A DNA stretch of 58,910 nt from Comamonadaceae bacterium (lineage in GTDB: Bacteria > Pseudomonadota > Gammaproteobacteria > Burkholderiales > Burkholderiaceae_C): assembly GCA_030528485.1 (NCBI GenBank), contig JAUMYU010000006.1, positions 1 through 58,910 on the forward strand, read 5' to 3'. The notes beneath the pieces were generated by a model, which saw only the letters and a program-made list of their open reading frames with translations, was not told the origin of the DNA and made no database searches. The position numbers were made by a program, and so were the translations under genes. Shown here piece after piece: positions 40,820-49,481 of this stretch (position 1 is the first letter of the stretch; each line of letters starts with the position of its first letter).

Positions 40820-41791
40820 TCAGCTTCTGCGCACCAGCAATTGCTGCGGCAACGCGCGCAAAGCCTCACTGAAAGGGTTGGACGGGAAATGGGCCAACGC
40901 CTCCAGCGCACGCACAGCCTCGTTATGCGCCGCCTCGCGCGCCACCTCCATCGCGCCGCTGGCGCGCACGATTTCAATCACTTGCGCCAATTGCTCCGTG
41001 CTGCCTTGCTCGATGGCATCGCGCACCACCCTAGCTTGCTGCGCATCAGCACGCTGCATGGCAGCAATCAGGGGCAAAGTCGCCTTGCCTTCGCGCAAAT
41101 CATCGCCCACGTTTTTGCCCATTTCCTCGGCGCTGCCATCGTAATCGAGCACATCGTCAATAATCTGAAATGCCGTGCCCAGCGCCTGGCCATAAATGGC
41201 CGCAGCATTTTCCAATTCAGGCGCGGCCTGGGCCAAGACTGCGCCCACCTGGGTGCTGGCTTCAAAAAGTTTGGCAGTTTTGGATCGAATAACGCGCAAA
41301 TACCCTTCTTCATCCAAAGAAGCATCGTGCATGTTAATCAATTGCTGCACTTCTCCTTCGGCAATGATATTGGTAGCGGCTGAAACAATTTCCATGACCC
41401 GGATATTGCCGGTGGCCACCATCATTTCAAAAGCCCTGGAATGCAGAAAATCACCAACCAATACGCTGGCAGGGTTGCCAAAGCTCTCATTGGCCGTGGG
41501 CTGGCCGCGGCGCATGGTGGATTCGTCCACCACATCGTCATGCAGCAGCGTTGCGGTGTGGATGAACTCCATCACGGCGGCCATTTCATGGTGCTGCACG
41601 CCCTGATAACCCAAGGCATTGGCAACCAGCAAAAGCATGGCGGGGCGCAAACGCTTGCCTCCAGCGGCAATGATGTGATGGGCCACCTGGCCAATCAGCG
41701 GCACGTTGGTTGTCAGACGCGATGCAATAACCGCATCAACGGCCTCCATGTCCTTGACGATGGGAGCCAAAACGTGATCATTGCGGGTCAT
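40820..41791 (-). CDS. ispB: Polyprenyl (octaprenyl) diphosphate synthase
   Basis: Trans-prenyltransferase making the ubiquinone side chain. The 323-residue protein has both aspartate-rich motifs, first LLHDDVVDESTMRRG and second FQIIDDVLDYDG, and the KTAKLFEAS block. Chain length cannot be set exactly from sequence by eye; octaprenyl is the usual product in this group. Genomic rplU is often divergent from ispB, but here the two are 13 kb apart. Confidence 0.92.
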   Translation of the reverse strand: MTRNDHVLAPIVKDMEAVDAVIASRLTTNVPLIGQVAHHIIAAGGKRLRPAMLLLVANALGYQGVQHHEMAAVMEFIHTATLLHDDVVDESTMRRGQPTANESFGNPASVLVGDFLHSRAFEMMVATGNIRVMEIVSAATNIIAEGEVQQLINMHDASLDEEGYLRVIRSKTAKLFEASTQVGAVLAQAAPELENAAAIYGQALGTAFQIIDDVLDYDGSAEEMGKNVGDDLREGKATLPLIAAMQRADAQQARVVRDAIEQGSTEQLAQVIEIVRASGAMEVAREAAHNEAVRALEALAHFPSNPFSEALRALPQQLLVRRS

Positions 41792-41962
41792 TGTCGAAAT
41801 TCACAAGAGTCAAAAATAACCGGCGATTATAGGGAGCGCAGTTGTGCAAAAGGCCAAGCTCCAGCGCGTTTGGACAACAGGCCAAAACGCTGCAATGCAT
41901 TGCAATAGGCCATCGCTGATAATGGCGCGCTTTGTTTTTTTGAGCCTTGAAAGGTGCATGCA

Positions 41963-43171
41963 ATGACGCAAAAAAGGCGCATCGTCGTCGGCCTCTCCGG
42001 CGGCGTGGATTCGGCCGTAAGCGCCTGGCTGCTCAAGCGCGCGGGGCATGAAGTGGTCGGCATCTTCATGAAAAATTGGGAAGATGACGATAGCGACGGC
42101 GATGGCGCTTACTGCTCCAGCCGCCAGGATTTTCTCGATGCCGCCGCGGTGGCTGATGTCATCGGCATCGACATAGAGCACGTCAATTTCGCCGCCGAAT
42201 ACAAAGACCGCGTGTTCGCCGAATTTCTGCGCGAATACCAGGCCGGGCGCACACCCAATCCGGACGTGCTGTGCAACGCCGAAATCAAATTCAAAGCCTT
42301 CCTCGATCACGCCATGCGCCTGGGCGCCGAGCGCATCGCCACAGGGCATTACGCGCGCGTTCGTTATGACGCCGCCAGCGGTTTGCATCAACTGCTCAAA
42401 GGCGTCGATCCCGGCAAAGACCAAAGCTATTTCCTGCACCGGCTCACCCAGGCGCAACTGGCATGCGCCATGTTCCCGGTGGGGGAAATCCACAAAACAG
42501 AGGTACGCCGCCTGGCGCAGGAAATCGGCCTGCCCAATGCCAGCAAAAAAGATTCAACAGGCATTTGTTTTATTGGCGAGCGCCCGTTTCGGGAGTTTCT
42601 CTCACGCTACATCGCCCACAAAAGCGGCGCCATCGTCAACACGCAAGGCAGGCGCATCGGCGAGCACCTTGGCCTGTCTTTTTACACATTAGGCCAACGC
42701 CAGGGCCTGGGCATCGGCGGCATCAAAGACCAAGGCGCGGCACGTGGCGGCAGCCAACACCAGCCCTGGTTCGTGGCCGCAAAAGACGTGCCTGGCAACC
42801 GGCTGATCGCCGTGCAGGGGCACGACCATCCCGCTTTGCTTTATCCCAAACTGCATGCCGGCCAAGCCAGTTGGATTGCGGGCCATCCCCCCGCGCCAGG
42901 CCGCTATGGCGCCAAAACCCGTTACCGCCAAAGCGATGCAAGCTGCCTGTTTGCCCCTGCCAGCGAAGGCCCGTTGGACTTCGACCTGGATTTTGAAGCC
43001 CCCCAATGGGCCGTTACGCCAGGCCAATCGGCCGTGCTCTACGATGGCGAGGTTTGCCTGGGCGGCGGCATCATTGAACACGCCCAACCCTTGCAAACCC
43101 TGGATGTTCCCCACGAACTTCCCAGCCCTTCCAAACGCCAGCGCAAAAACACGCGAAAGCCCCAGTCATGA
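41963..43171 (+). CDS. mnmA: tRNA-specific 2-thiouridylase MnmA
   Basis: Installs the 2-thio group of mnm5s2U34 in tRNA-Lys, -Glu and -Gln. The 402-residue protein has the PP-loop [16 protein letters not shown], the catalytic cysteine in [22 protein letters not shown], and the second cysteine in [15 protein letters not shown] 41963 follows AAGG at good spacing; an in-frame GTG at 41954 is an alternative. It overlaps the next gene by 4 bp (ATGA), so the two are translationally coupled. Confidence 0.96.
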   Translation: MTQKRRIVVGLSGGVDSAVSAWLLKRAGHEVVGIFMKNWEDDDSDGDGAYCSSRQDFLDAAAVADVIGIDIEHVNFAAEYKDRVFAEFLREYQAGRTPNPDVLCNAEIKFKAFLDHAMRLGAERIATGHYARVRYDAASGLHQLLKGVDPGKDQSYFLHRLTQAQLACAMFPVGEIHKTEVRRLAQEIGLPNASKKDSTGICFIGERPFREFLSRYIAHKSGAIVNTQGRRIGEHLGLSFYTLGQRQGLGIGGIKDQGAARGGSQHQPWFVAAKDVPGNRLIAVQGHDHPALLYPKLHAGQASWIAGHPPAPGRYGAKTRYRQSDASCLFAPASEGPLDFDLDFEAPQWAVTPGQSAVLYDGEVCLGGGIIEHAQPLQTLDVPHELPSPSKRQRKNTRKPQS

Positions 43172-43752
43172 CCCCCATCCGCCTTTTGATGATCGACAAC
43201 TACGACAGCTTCACCTACAACATCGTGCAGTATTTCGGCGAGCTGGGGGCGGACGTTACCGTATGGCGCAACGACGAAATCGGCCTTGACGACATTGCCG
43301 CCTTCGCGCCCGACCGGCTGGTGATCTCGCCCGGCCCCTCTTCGCCCGCGCAGGCCGGTATTTCCGTTGCCGCCATCCGGCACTTTGCAGGCAAAGTACC
43401 CATTTTGGGCGTCTGCCTCGGCCACCAAAGCATTGGCGCCGCTTTTGGCGGGCGCATCGTGCGGGCCAAAGAGCTGATGCACGGTAAAACCAGCACCATC
43501 ACCACCAACGGTGAAGGCGTTTTTGCTGGCTTGCCAAAGCAATTCACGGTGAACCGTTACCACTCGCTGGCCATCGAGCGTGAGAGCTTGCCCGAGGCGC
43601 TGCAAATCACGGCCTGGACCGACGATGGCGAAATCATGGGCATCCGCCACCAAAGCCTGCCTATTGAAGGCGTGCAATTCCACCCCGAATCCATCTTGAC
43701 CGAACATGGTCACGCCATGCTGCGCAACTTTCTGGAGCCTGTTCACGGCTAA
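43168..43752 (+). CDS. Anthranilate/aminodeoxychorismate synthase glutamine amidotransferase subunit
   Basis: Class I glutamine amidotransferase supplying ammonia to TrpE and/or PabB. The 194-residue protein has [20 protein letters not shown] at the N terminus, [13 protein letters not shown], the catalytic cysteine in [15 protein letters not shown], and the His/Glu pair in [13 protein letters not shown]. No trpE, trpD or pabB is nearby, so it may serve both folate and tryptophan; TrpG versus PabA cannot be decided from sequence alone. Confidence 0.9.
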   Translation: MTPIRLLMIDNYDSFTYNIVQYFGELGADVTVWRNDEIGLDDIAAFAPDRLVISPGPSSPAQAGISVAAIRHFAGKVPILGVCLGHQSIGAAFGGRIVRAKELMHGKTSTITTNGEGVFAGLPKQFTVNRYHSLAIERESLPEALQITAWTDDGEIMGIRHQSLPIEGVQFHPESILTEHGHAMLRNFLEPVHG

Positions 43753-43761
43753 ACCGCATCC

Positions 43762-44199
43762 ATGCATTCCATTCTCGTTCTCAATGGCCCCAACCTCAAT
43801 TTGCTGGGCACGCGCGAGCCGCACATTTACGGCGCCACCACACTTGCCGAAGTGGAGCAAGGGCTGATTGCCCAAGGCCGGGCGCTGGGCCTGCACGTGC
43901 ACTGTTTTCAGAGCAACCATGAAGGCGCCATCGTCGATCGCATCCACCAAACACGCGAAGACGGCTGCTGCTACGCCCTGATCAACCCCGGCGCTTACAC
44001 CCACACCAGTGTGGCCATTCGCGATGCCTTGGTCGGTGTCGCCTTGCCGTTTGTTGAAGTGCATATCTCCAACATTCATAAGCGGGAGCCATTTCGCCAC
44101 CATTCTTATCTTTCCGATGTGGCCGAAGCGGTGATGGCTGGCTTTGGCACCACAGGCTATGGCCTTGCTTTGCAATTCATAGCGAGCAAGTTGAAATAG
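43762..44199 (+). CDS. aroQ: 3-dehydroquinate dehydratase, type II
   Basis: Dodecameric shikimate-pathway enzyme. The 145-residue protein has [17 protein letters not shown] (catalytic Arg and Tyr), [30 protein letters not shown] (catalytic His) and [17 protein letters not shown]. It lies 9 bases after the amidotransferase gene and closes the mnmA-trpG-aroQ unit, which ends in a terminator. Confidence 0.96.
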   Translation: MHSILVLNGPNLNLLGTREPHIYGATTLAEVEQGLIAQGRALGLHVHCFQSNHEGAIVDRIHQTREDGCCYALINPGAYTHTSVAIRDALVGVALPFVEVHISNIHKREPFRHHSYLSDVAEAVMAGFGTTGYGLALQFIASKLK

Positions 44200-44235
44200 C
44201 TCCATTGCATTTCAAAGAGCATTTTCAAGAAAGGG

Positions 44236-44260
44236 AACGGCGATCATTCGCCGTTTTTTT
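44236..44260 (+). terminator. Terminator after aroQ
   Basis: AACGGCGA, a TCAT loop, TCGCCGTT, then a T-run. Confidence 0.9.
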
Positions 44261-44445
44261 ACGTCTTTTGTATTCAAAATTTTTTAAAAATTAGGCAACT
44301 TCTCTTAATTTCATCTTTGCGAAAATTCCGAAAAATTCGGGGCTGTTGGGCCATTCCCCACGTTTTGGCGCGGAAAAACGCATTTGCAACAGCATTCCAG
44401 CTTCAAAAAAGGCCCCACCCAAAAAAATTTGCTTCAAATGTGGGC
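44261..44445. other. AT-rich flank of origin-like module A
   Basis: No gene. There are AT-rich runs (AAAATTTTTTAAAAATTAG at 44276-44294) and a short palindrome CCGAAAAATTCGG at 44328-44340. It could contribute to duplex unwinding. Confidence 0.45.
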
Positions 44446-44675
44446 CTACTACGACTGCTAAACAATTGAATAAAAAGAATAGAGTCGTAGTAGTAGAGCT
44501 GCCATCTTTTTGTGGATAACTTGATTTTTACTGAAATTTCAATCACTTAAGCCCAAAAAAAGTCTGTGCAAGAGTCGGCTTCAGCACTGGCGCGAAATGG
44601 GGATAAGTTTGACGAGGGGCTGAAACAGACGTTTTGACCCTGGGTTTTCCACAGAAAAAGCAGCGTTTATCCACA
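44446..44675. other. Putative replication-origin module A (oriC-like)
   Basis: Elements in order: inverted repeat CTACTACGACT/AGTCGTAGTAG (44446-44456 and 44483-44493) around an AT-rich loop with TTGAATAAAAAGAATA (44466-44481); DnaA-trio-like TAGTAGTAG (44488-44496); a 14-nt spacer; perfect DnaA box TGTGGATAA (44511-44519); one-mismatch boxes at 44598-44606 (TGGGGATAA) and 44645-44653 (TTTTCCACA); and perfect box TTATCCACA (44667-44675). Trio, spacer and box are ordered as in the known basal origin unwinding system. Module B repeats this layout. Confidence 0.75.
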
Positions 44676-44750
44676 ATTTGCCTTTTGTTTTGCAAACCTG
44701 TTGTTTTTTTGCGGCCCTGGTTGTGCGCAGAGACAAACAGGCACGCCCCA

Positions 44751-45233
44751 ATGCCATCGAACATGAACCAAGTCCAGTGCTACAGCTATTTCAGCATCGC
44801 CTCGCAAACCCAAACGATTCGCACTGGCGAGGGCCGGCTGTCTCACGTCGCTGTTGAAAACGGAAATTTCGATCCGGCGGTCATTACTGCTTTACTGGGC
44901 CTCCATCCTCACCGTGCGTGGCAGCAAGGGGATAGAAATGCGTTCAACAAGCCCTATGGCTTTTCCTGTTGGAGCGACTGCATGCAAAAAAAGCCTGTTT
45001 TTGATGCAGGTCGGCAATGCCAACGCATTGCCTTGCAACTGCACGACAAAATTCCTGTGCTGAATGCGTTGCGACAGCAATATGCCGTGCAGTTTTGGAT
45101 CAATGTCGTGCCTACCTTGCACCCTGAAGAAAGCACGCCAGCACTTTCTTTGGGCCATGAAGTCATTGCGTTCTGCTATCTGACGGGTACGCAAATCGAT
45201 GTTGATATGTACGTTTCTGAAGCAACGACCTAA
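44751..45233 (+). CDS. DUF4279-like protein of unknown function between the two origin-like modules
   Basis: The 160-residue product resembles the DUF4279 family, whose function is unknown. It has FDPAVITALLGLHPHRAWQQGD (the pattern of a first half with a G-D after the helix, shown by LGLHPHRAWQQGD), a central SCWSDCMQKK, QLHDKIPVLNALRQQYAVQFWI, and the C-terminal signature CYLTGTQIDVDMYVSE. ATG 44751 (or 44763) is preferred. The frame runs up to a TTG at 44634, but that stretch overlaps DnaA boxes and does not look protein-like. No strong ribosome-binding site is visible. It is sandwiched between two DnaA-box clusters. Confidence 0.65.
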   Translation: MPSNMNQVQCYSYFSIASQTQTIRTGEGRLSHVAVENGNFDPAVITALLGLHPHRAWQQGDRNAFNKPYGFSCWSDCMQKKPVFDAGRQCQRIALQLHDKIPVLNALRQQYAVQFWINVVPTLHPEESTPALSLGHEVIAFCYLTGTQIDVDMYVSEATT

Positions 45234-45297
45234 TTGGTCTTAGCGGGACAGCTTGTTTGTCAAAGCTGGCGAAATTTTTGTCCCCCTGTTGGGCTCA

Positions 45298-45523
45298 CTA
45301 TCACTACCAAACTTTTGAATAAAAAAATATTAGTGGTAGTAGTAAGTCGTCGCTTGCTCTGTGGATAACTTTTTTTCTTCAGTAATTTCAAGGTCTTGCA
45401 GCGAAAAAAGCCTGTGCGCTAAACGCCGTGAGCGATGGGGGCCAATGGGGACAAATGGCGCTGAACTGGCTTGCCGGGCGATTGGTCGGATTCCATCCAC
45501 GCCACACGCAAGGTTTATCCACA
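45298..45523. other. Putative replication-origin module B (oriC-like)
   Basis: It repeats module A 848-849 bp downstream: imperfect inverted repeat (CACTACCA with TGGTAGTAG), TTGAATAAAAAAATAT (45315-45330), trio run TAGTAGTAA (45337-45345), a 14-nt spacer, perfect DnaA box TGTGGATAA (45360-45368), weak boxes at 45446-45454 (7/9) and 45493-45501, and perfect box TTATCCACA (45515-45523). Spacings of 86/47/22 compare with 87/47/22 in module A. Outside these elements the two modules have diverged widely. Confidence 0.72.
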
Positions 45524-45600
45524 GCTTGCGGCGCTGGCAGTGGTTTGGTACGTGCGAAATGTTGCCGCTGGGGCTGCCAGCCAGCGGCGGCTGGTGGCAA

Positions 45601-46542
45601 TCAGTTGGCAGCGGGTGGGGCTTCCAGCACCAAGGTTGCGGCGGCCAGGTCTTCCAGGGCGGTGCCGACGGCTTTGAAGACGGTGATGGCGGCATCGTCC
45701 TGGCGGCCAGGGTGTTGTTGGCGGCACAGGGCGCTCAGGTCGGCCTGGATGTCCTGCGCGCTGAATTGGCCGGTGGCAAAGGCATCGAGCAGTTCGCCTG
45801 CTTTCATGGGGGCTTCTTCGGTATCGACAAAGACCTGGTTGCCGATGAGGCAGTCGGGGCTGGCTTCGCGCATCTGGGGGGTGAAGCTGCCGATGAGGTC
45901 GAGGTGCACGCCCGGTTGCAGCCAGTGGCCGTGGATCAGCGCCGTGGTGGCAAGGGTGGCGCAACTGATGATGTCGCTTTGGCGGGCGGCGCTTTCCAGG
46001 TCTTGCACGCGCTCGGCGGCAAAGCCTTGGGCGCGCAGGCGTTGCACGAGGGCATCGGCGCGTTCGGCGGTGGGGTTCCACACGCGCACGGTGTCGATGG
46101 GGCGCACGTGGCGCATGGCTTCGGGCACCAGGCTGCCTACGCGGCCGCAGCCCAGCAGCAGCAGGCGGCGGGCGTCAGGGCGGGCGAGGTATTGCGCGCC
46201 CAGCGCGGCGGCGGCGGCGGTGCGGCGGGCGGTGATGGCGTTGCCGTCCATCAAGGCCAGCGGGACGCCGGTGGTGGCGTCGTAGAGGATGTAGGTGGCA
46301 TGCAGGCCGGGCAGGCCGCGCTGGTTGTTGGCGGGGTAGATGTTGACGGTTTTGAGGCCGAAGTAGCCGCGCTCGCTCCAGGCGGGCATGAGCAGGCTGG
46401 TGCCTTGCACGCCTTGGCATTCGATGAGGTGGTTGTGGCGCAGCGGTACCTGAGCGCCTTGGGCAAAGGCGGTTTGCAGGGCGGGGATCAGCCGGCTGAA
46501 GGGCAGGCGGGCTTCGGTGGCTTGGGTGTCGAACAGTTGCAT
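45601..46542 (-). CDS. Ornithine cyclodeaminase/mu-crystallin family imine reductase
   Basis: A 313-residue NAD(P)-binding protein: GYFGLKTVNIYPANN (substrate Lys), ALMDGNAITARRTAAAAALGA (given as MDGNAITARRTAAA) and the Rossmann motif LLLLGCGRVGSLVPEAM. Family members include ornithine cyclodeaminase, alanine dehydrogenase and delta1-pyrroline/piperideine-2-carboxylate reductases. The neighbouring DadA-type oxidase and amino-acid ABC genes favour a cyclic-imine reductase that would turn the product of a D-amino acid such as D-proline into the L-form (inference). ATG 46542 is chosen, since upstream codons fall in the palindromic repeat. Confidence 0.82.
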   Translation of the reverse strand: MQLFDTQATEARLPFSRLIPALQTAFAQGAQVPLRHNHLIECQGVQGTSLLMPAWSERGYFGLKTVNIYPANNQRGLPGLHATYILYDATTGVPLALMDGNAITARRTAAAAALGAQYLARPDARRLLLLGCGRVGSLVPEAMRHVRPIDTVRVWNPTAERADALVQRLRAQGFAAERVQDLESAARQSDIISCATLATTALIHGHWLQPGVHLDLIGSFTPQMREASPDCLIGNQVFVDTEEAPMKAGELLDAFATGQFSAQDIQADLSALCRQQHPGRQDDAAITVFKAVGTALEDLAAATLVLEAPPAAN

Positions 46543-46570
46543 GGCGGGAATCGGGCTTGGGTGTTTATTT

Positions 46571-46645
46571 TTACAAATCAAAAAGAAAAATAAATATGCT
46601 ATTTAGGCATGATGGTATTGAAATGGTTTTTACTTTGATTTGTAA
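46571..46645 (+). repeat. Dispersed palindromic element, copy 12
   Basis: Perfect 12-bp ends, TTACAAATCAAA and TTTGATTTGTAA, 75 bp in all. The core is TTTAGGCATGATGGTATT. It is the best-preserved copy and lies between the ABC ATPase and imine-reductase genes. Confidence 0.8.
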
Positions 46646-46652
46646 TTTAATG

Positions 46653-47414
46653 TTACAGGATTTGTTGCAGGAAGTTGCGGGCGCGTTCGGTTCGGGGCTG
46701 GGTGAAGAAGGCTTCGGGGGTGGTGTCTTCGAGCACGACGCCGTGGTCGAGAAACAGCACGCGCTGGGCCATCTGGCGGGCAAAGCCCATTTCGTGGGTG
46801 ACGCAAAGCATGGTGATGCCGCTGCCGGCCAGTTGCACCATGACGTCCAGCACTTCCTTGACCATCTCCGGGTCGAGCGCAGCGGTGGGTTCGTCCAGCA
46901 GGATGACCAGCGGGTCCATGCACAGGGTGCGGGCGATGGCCACGCGCTGTTGCTGGCCGCCGGAGAGCTGGGTGGGGTATTTGCGTGCGTGGGCGGCCAT
47001 GCCGACGCGCTCGAGCAGAGCATGGGCCTTTTCTTCGGCCTGCTGGCGCGGCATGCCGCGCACGCTGATGGGGGCGAGGGTGCAGTTGTCCAGCACGGAC
47101 ATGTGCGGAAACAGGTTGAAGTGCTGGAACACCATGCCGACTTCGCGCAGGGCGTTGGTGGCGGTCTGGTCGCCGCGGGCGATGTCCACGCCGTGCACGC
47201 GAATCTGCCCCTGCTCGGCGATTTCCAGCCGGTTGATGCAGCGAATCAGCGTGGATTTGCCCGAGCCGGAAGGCCCGCACAGCACGATGCGCTCGCCCTG
47301 GCGCACACTCAAATCGATGTTTTTCAGGGCGTGGTAGGCCCCGTACCATTTGTTCAGGCCCTGGATTTCGACGACGGGGGCTTGTTCGGGCGAGGCGGGT
47401 AAGGCGTTGCTCAT
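46653..47414 (-). CDS. Polar amino-acid ABC transporter ATP-binding protein
   Basis: A 253-residue importer ATPase of the GlnQ/HisP class. Walker A is GPSGSGKSTLIRCINRL, with Q-loop VFQHFNLFPHM, signature LSGGQQQRVAIARTL, Walker B VILLDEPTAALDP and H-loop VTHEMGF. I chose ATG 47414 (MSNALPAS) over the longer frame. It lies downstream of the dadA-like gene and the two permease genes on the minus strand and energises them. No periplasmic binding-protein gene is in the operon. Confidence 0.92.
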   Translation of the reverse strand: MSNALPASPEQAPVVEIQGLNKWYGAYHALKNIDLSVRQGERIVLCGPSGSGKSTLIRCINRLEIAEQGQIRVHGVDIARGDQTATNALREVGMVFQHFNLFPHMSVLDNCTLAPISVRGMPRQQAEEKAHALLERVGMAAHARKYPTQLSGGQQQRVAIARTLCMDPLVILLDEPTAALDPEMVKEVLDVMVQLAGSGITMLCVTHEMGFARQMAQRVLFLDHGVVLEDTTPEAFFTQPRTERARNFLQQIL

Positions 47415-47469
47415 GGGCGGGTTGCTTTCTGGGGAATGGGAGAGGGGGGTGATGGGCCGTGAATGCGAT

Positions 47470-48765
47470 TCATCGCTGCTCGAAGCGGCTTGCGGCATAG
47501 GCGGCGGGGTTGGTGAAGGGGGTTTGCCCGGTCATCATTTCGGCCAGCAAGCGGCCGCTGACGGGGCCGAGGGTGAGGCCGTGGTGGGCATGGCCGAAGT
47601 TGAGCCACAGGCCCCGGTGGCGTGGCGCTGGGCCGATGATGGGGCGCATGTCTGGCGTGCAGGGGCGGCGGCCCATCCAGGGTTCGGCCTCCACGGCCTG
47701 GCCCAGCGGCCAGTATTGGCGGGCGATGCGCTCGGCCATCTGGAGCTGGGCGCGGTTGGGCGGGGCATCGGGCAAGGCCAGCTCCACGCCGGTGGTCAGG
47801 CGCACGCCTTGGGTCATGCCCGCCAGCACGAAACCGGCCTGGGCGTCGCACAGGGGATGCTCGGGTGGCGGCGTGTGGGGTGAGGCGCGAAAGTGCAGGT
47901 GGTAGCCGCGCTTGTGCACCACGGGCAGGCGGTAGCCCAGCGGGGCGAGCAGGGCGTTGGCATCGGGCCCCAGGGCGATGATGAGATGGCGGGCCAGCAG
48001 GGTGTCGCGCTCGGTGTGCACTTGCCACGGGGCGTCGCCGCCTGCGTTGCCATCGGCCGGGCGGATGGCCCGCACATCGGCTTGCAGCACGCGCCCGCCG
48101 CGGCTGGCAAACAGGGCGGCATAGCCGCGCACCAGCTCGCCGGGGGAGGTGACGGTCCACGGGTCAAGCCAGTGGATGCCGCCTGCCATGCGGGCCTGGG
48201 GCAGCAGGCTTTTCTCGCGTGCATGCAGGGCCGGGCCGGGGAGGATGTCCGCTTGCAGGCGGTGCGCCGTTTGCAGGGTGCGCGCTTGCTGTGCGGCAGC
48301 CTGGAAGGCGGCGGGGCTGCGGTAGGCATCGATCCAGCCTTTTTGGCGGATCAGGCGGGACAGGCCAGCGGCCTCGATGAGCGGGGCATGTTCGCTGATG
48401 CAACGCTCGATCAGCGGCAGCATGTCGGCTGCGGCGCTTTGCAAGGCTTGTGGGCCAGAGGCGCGCCAGTAGCGCCACAACCAGGGGGCCAGGCCGGGCA
48501 GGGCGCGCCATTGGAAGCGCACGGCGCAGGATCGGTTGCTGGCAAAGCGCAACAATTCGCCCCAGGCATGGGTGAAGGCGTAGGGCACGACGCTGGCGCG
48601 CTCGATCAGCCCGGCATTGCCGAAACTGGTGCCCTGGCCCGGCTCGGCGCGGTCGATCAGGCCCACGCGCCAGCCGCGCGCCTGCAAGTGCAATGCGGTG
48701 CTCACGCCCACGATGCCCGCGCCCAGCACCAGGGCATCGAAGGGCGGGTGGGTTGGCGGCGTCAT
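47470..48765 (-). CDS. FAD-dependent D-amino-acid dehydrogenase (DadA-like)
   Basis: A DAO-family flavoprotein, 431 residues. It opens with the FAD-binding motif DALVLGAGIVGVSTALHLQ, then TSFGNAGLIERASVVPYAF, the typical DadA segment. It ends with GPAPRHRGLWLNFGHAHHGLTLGP in part (NFGHAHHGLTLGP), the C-terminal FAD contact. It likely oxidises a D-amino acid to the imino or keto acid and passes electrons to the respiratory chain. ATG 48765 overlaps the permease stop by 4 bp (ATGA). The substrate is unknown; the neighbours point to D-proline, hydroxyproline or lysine-type compounds. Confidence 0.86.
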   Translation of the reverse strand: MTPPTHPPFDALVLGAGIVGVSTALHLQARGWRVGLIDRAEPGQGTSFGNAGLIERASVVPYAFTHAWGELLRFASNRSCAVRFQWRALPGLAPWLWRYWRASGPQALQSAAADMLPLIERCISEHAPLIEAAGLSRLIRQKGWIDAYRSPAAFQAAAQQARTLQTAHRLQADILPGPALHAREKSLLPQARMAGGIHWLDPWTVTSPGELVRGYAALFASRGGRVLQADVRAIRPADGNAGGDAPWQVHTERDTLLARHLIIALGPDANALLAPLGYRLPVVHKRGYHLHFRASPHTPPPEHPLCDAQAGFVLAGMTQGVRLTTGVELALPDAPPNRAQLQMAERIARQYWPLGQAVEAEPWMGRRPCTPDMRPIIGPAPRHRGLWLNFGHAHHGLTLGPVSGRLLAEMMTGQTPFTNPAAYAASRFEQR

Positions 48766-49481
48766 GGGCGGATATGGCGTGACAGCCGCGCTTCGATGGC
48801 CAACAGGCTGCGGCGGATGATTTCCACCATCAGCAGGTACAGCACGGCGGCCCACAGGTAGATCTCAAAGTCGAAGGTACGCGAGTAGGCCAGCCGCGCC
48901 ACGCCCATGACGTCGTACACCGTGACCAGCGAGGCAATGGCGCTGGCTTTGATCATCAGGATCAGCTCATTGCCCAGCGGGCCCAGCGCCACCAGCATGG
49001 ACTGTGGCAGCACCACTTTGCGCAGCGTAGTGAAGCGGCTCAAGCCCAGTGCCTGGGCCGCTTCAAACTGGCCTTTGGGAATGGCCAGCAGGCTGCCGCG
49101 GAAAATTTCCGCCTGGTAAGCGGCGGTGTTGAGCGTAAAGGCGAGCACGGAGCAATACCAGGCATCGCGGAAGAACCACCACAGGCCGACTTCCTGCCAG
49201 AACTCGCGCAGCGAACCCAGGCCGTAATACAGCAAAAACAATTGGCCCAACAAGGGCGAGCCGCGAAAGAAGTAGATGTAGCCACGGCAAAACATTTGCA
49301 CGGGCTTGATGCGGCTCAAACGGCCCAGCGCCAGCAATTGCGCCAGTGCCATGCCAAAAAAGTAGGACAGCGCCACCAGCTTGATGGTGACCACCAGCCC
49401 CGTGGCCATGCGCGCGCCATAGCGTGCCAGCAGCTCTTGATCGAGCACCAGGCTTAGCGCCTGGTAAATCCATTCGCTCAT
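48762..49481 (-). CDS. Polar amino-acid ABC transporter permease (HisM/GlnP-like) 1
   Basis: A 239-residue inner-membrane protein with about five hydrophobic segments and the importer EAA-type loop QFEAAQALGLSRFTTLRKVVLPQSM, seen here as EAAQALGLSR and VVLPQSM, which contacts the ATPase. It overlaps the second permease by 4 bp at its start, so the two are coupled and likely form the heterodimeric channel. Confidence 0.9.
   Translation of the reverse strand: MSEWIYQALSLVLDQELLARYGARMATGLVVTIKLVALSYFFGMALAQLLALGRLSRIKPVQMFCRGYIYFFRGSPLLGQLFLLYYGLGSLREFWQEVGLWWFFRDAWYCSVLAFTLNTAAYQAEIFRGSLLAIPKGQFEAAQALGLSRFTTLRKVVLPQSMLVALGPLGNELILMIKASAIASLVTVYDVMGVARLAYSRTFDFEIYLWAAVLYLLMVEIIRRSLLAIEARLSRHIRP

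Noticed and set aside
44634-44750. N-terminal extension of the DUF4279-like protein from TTG 44634
   Set aside because: The stretch overlaps DnaA boxes and does not resemble the family.
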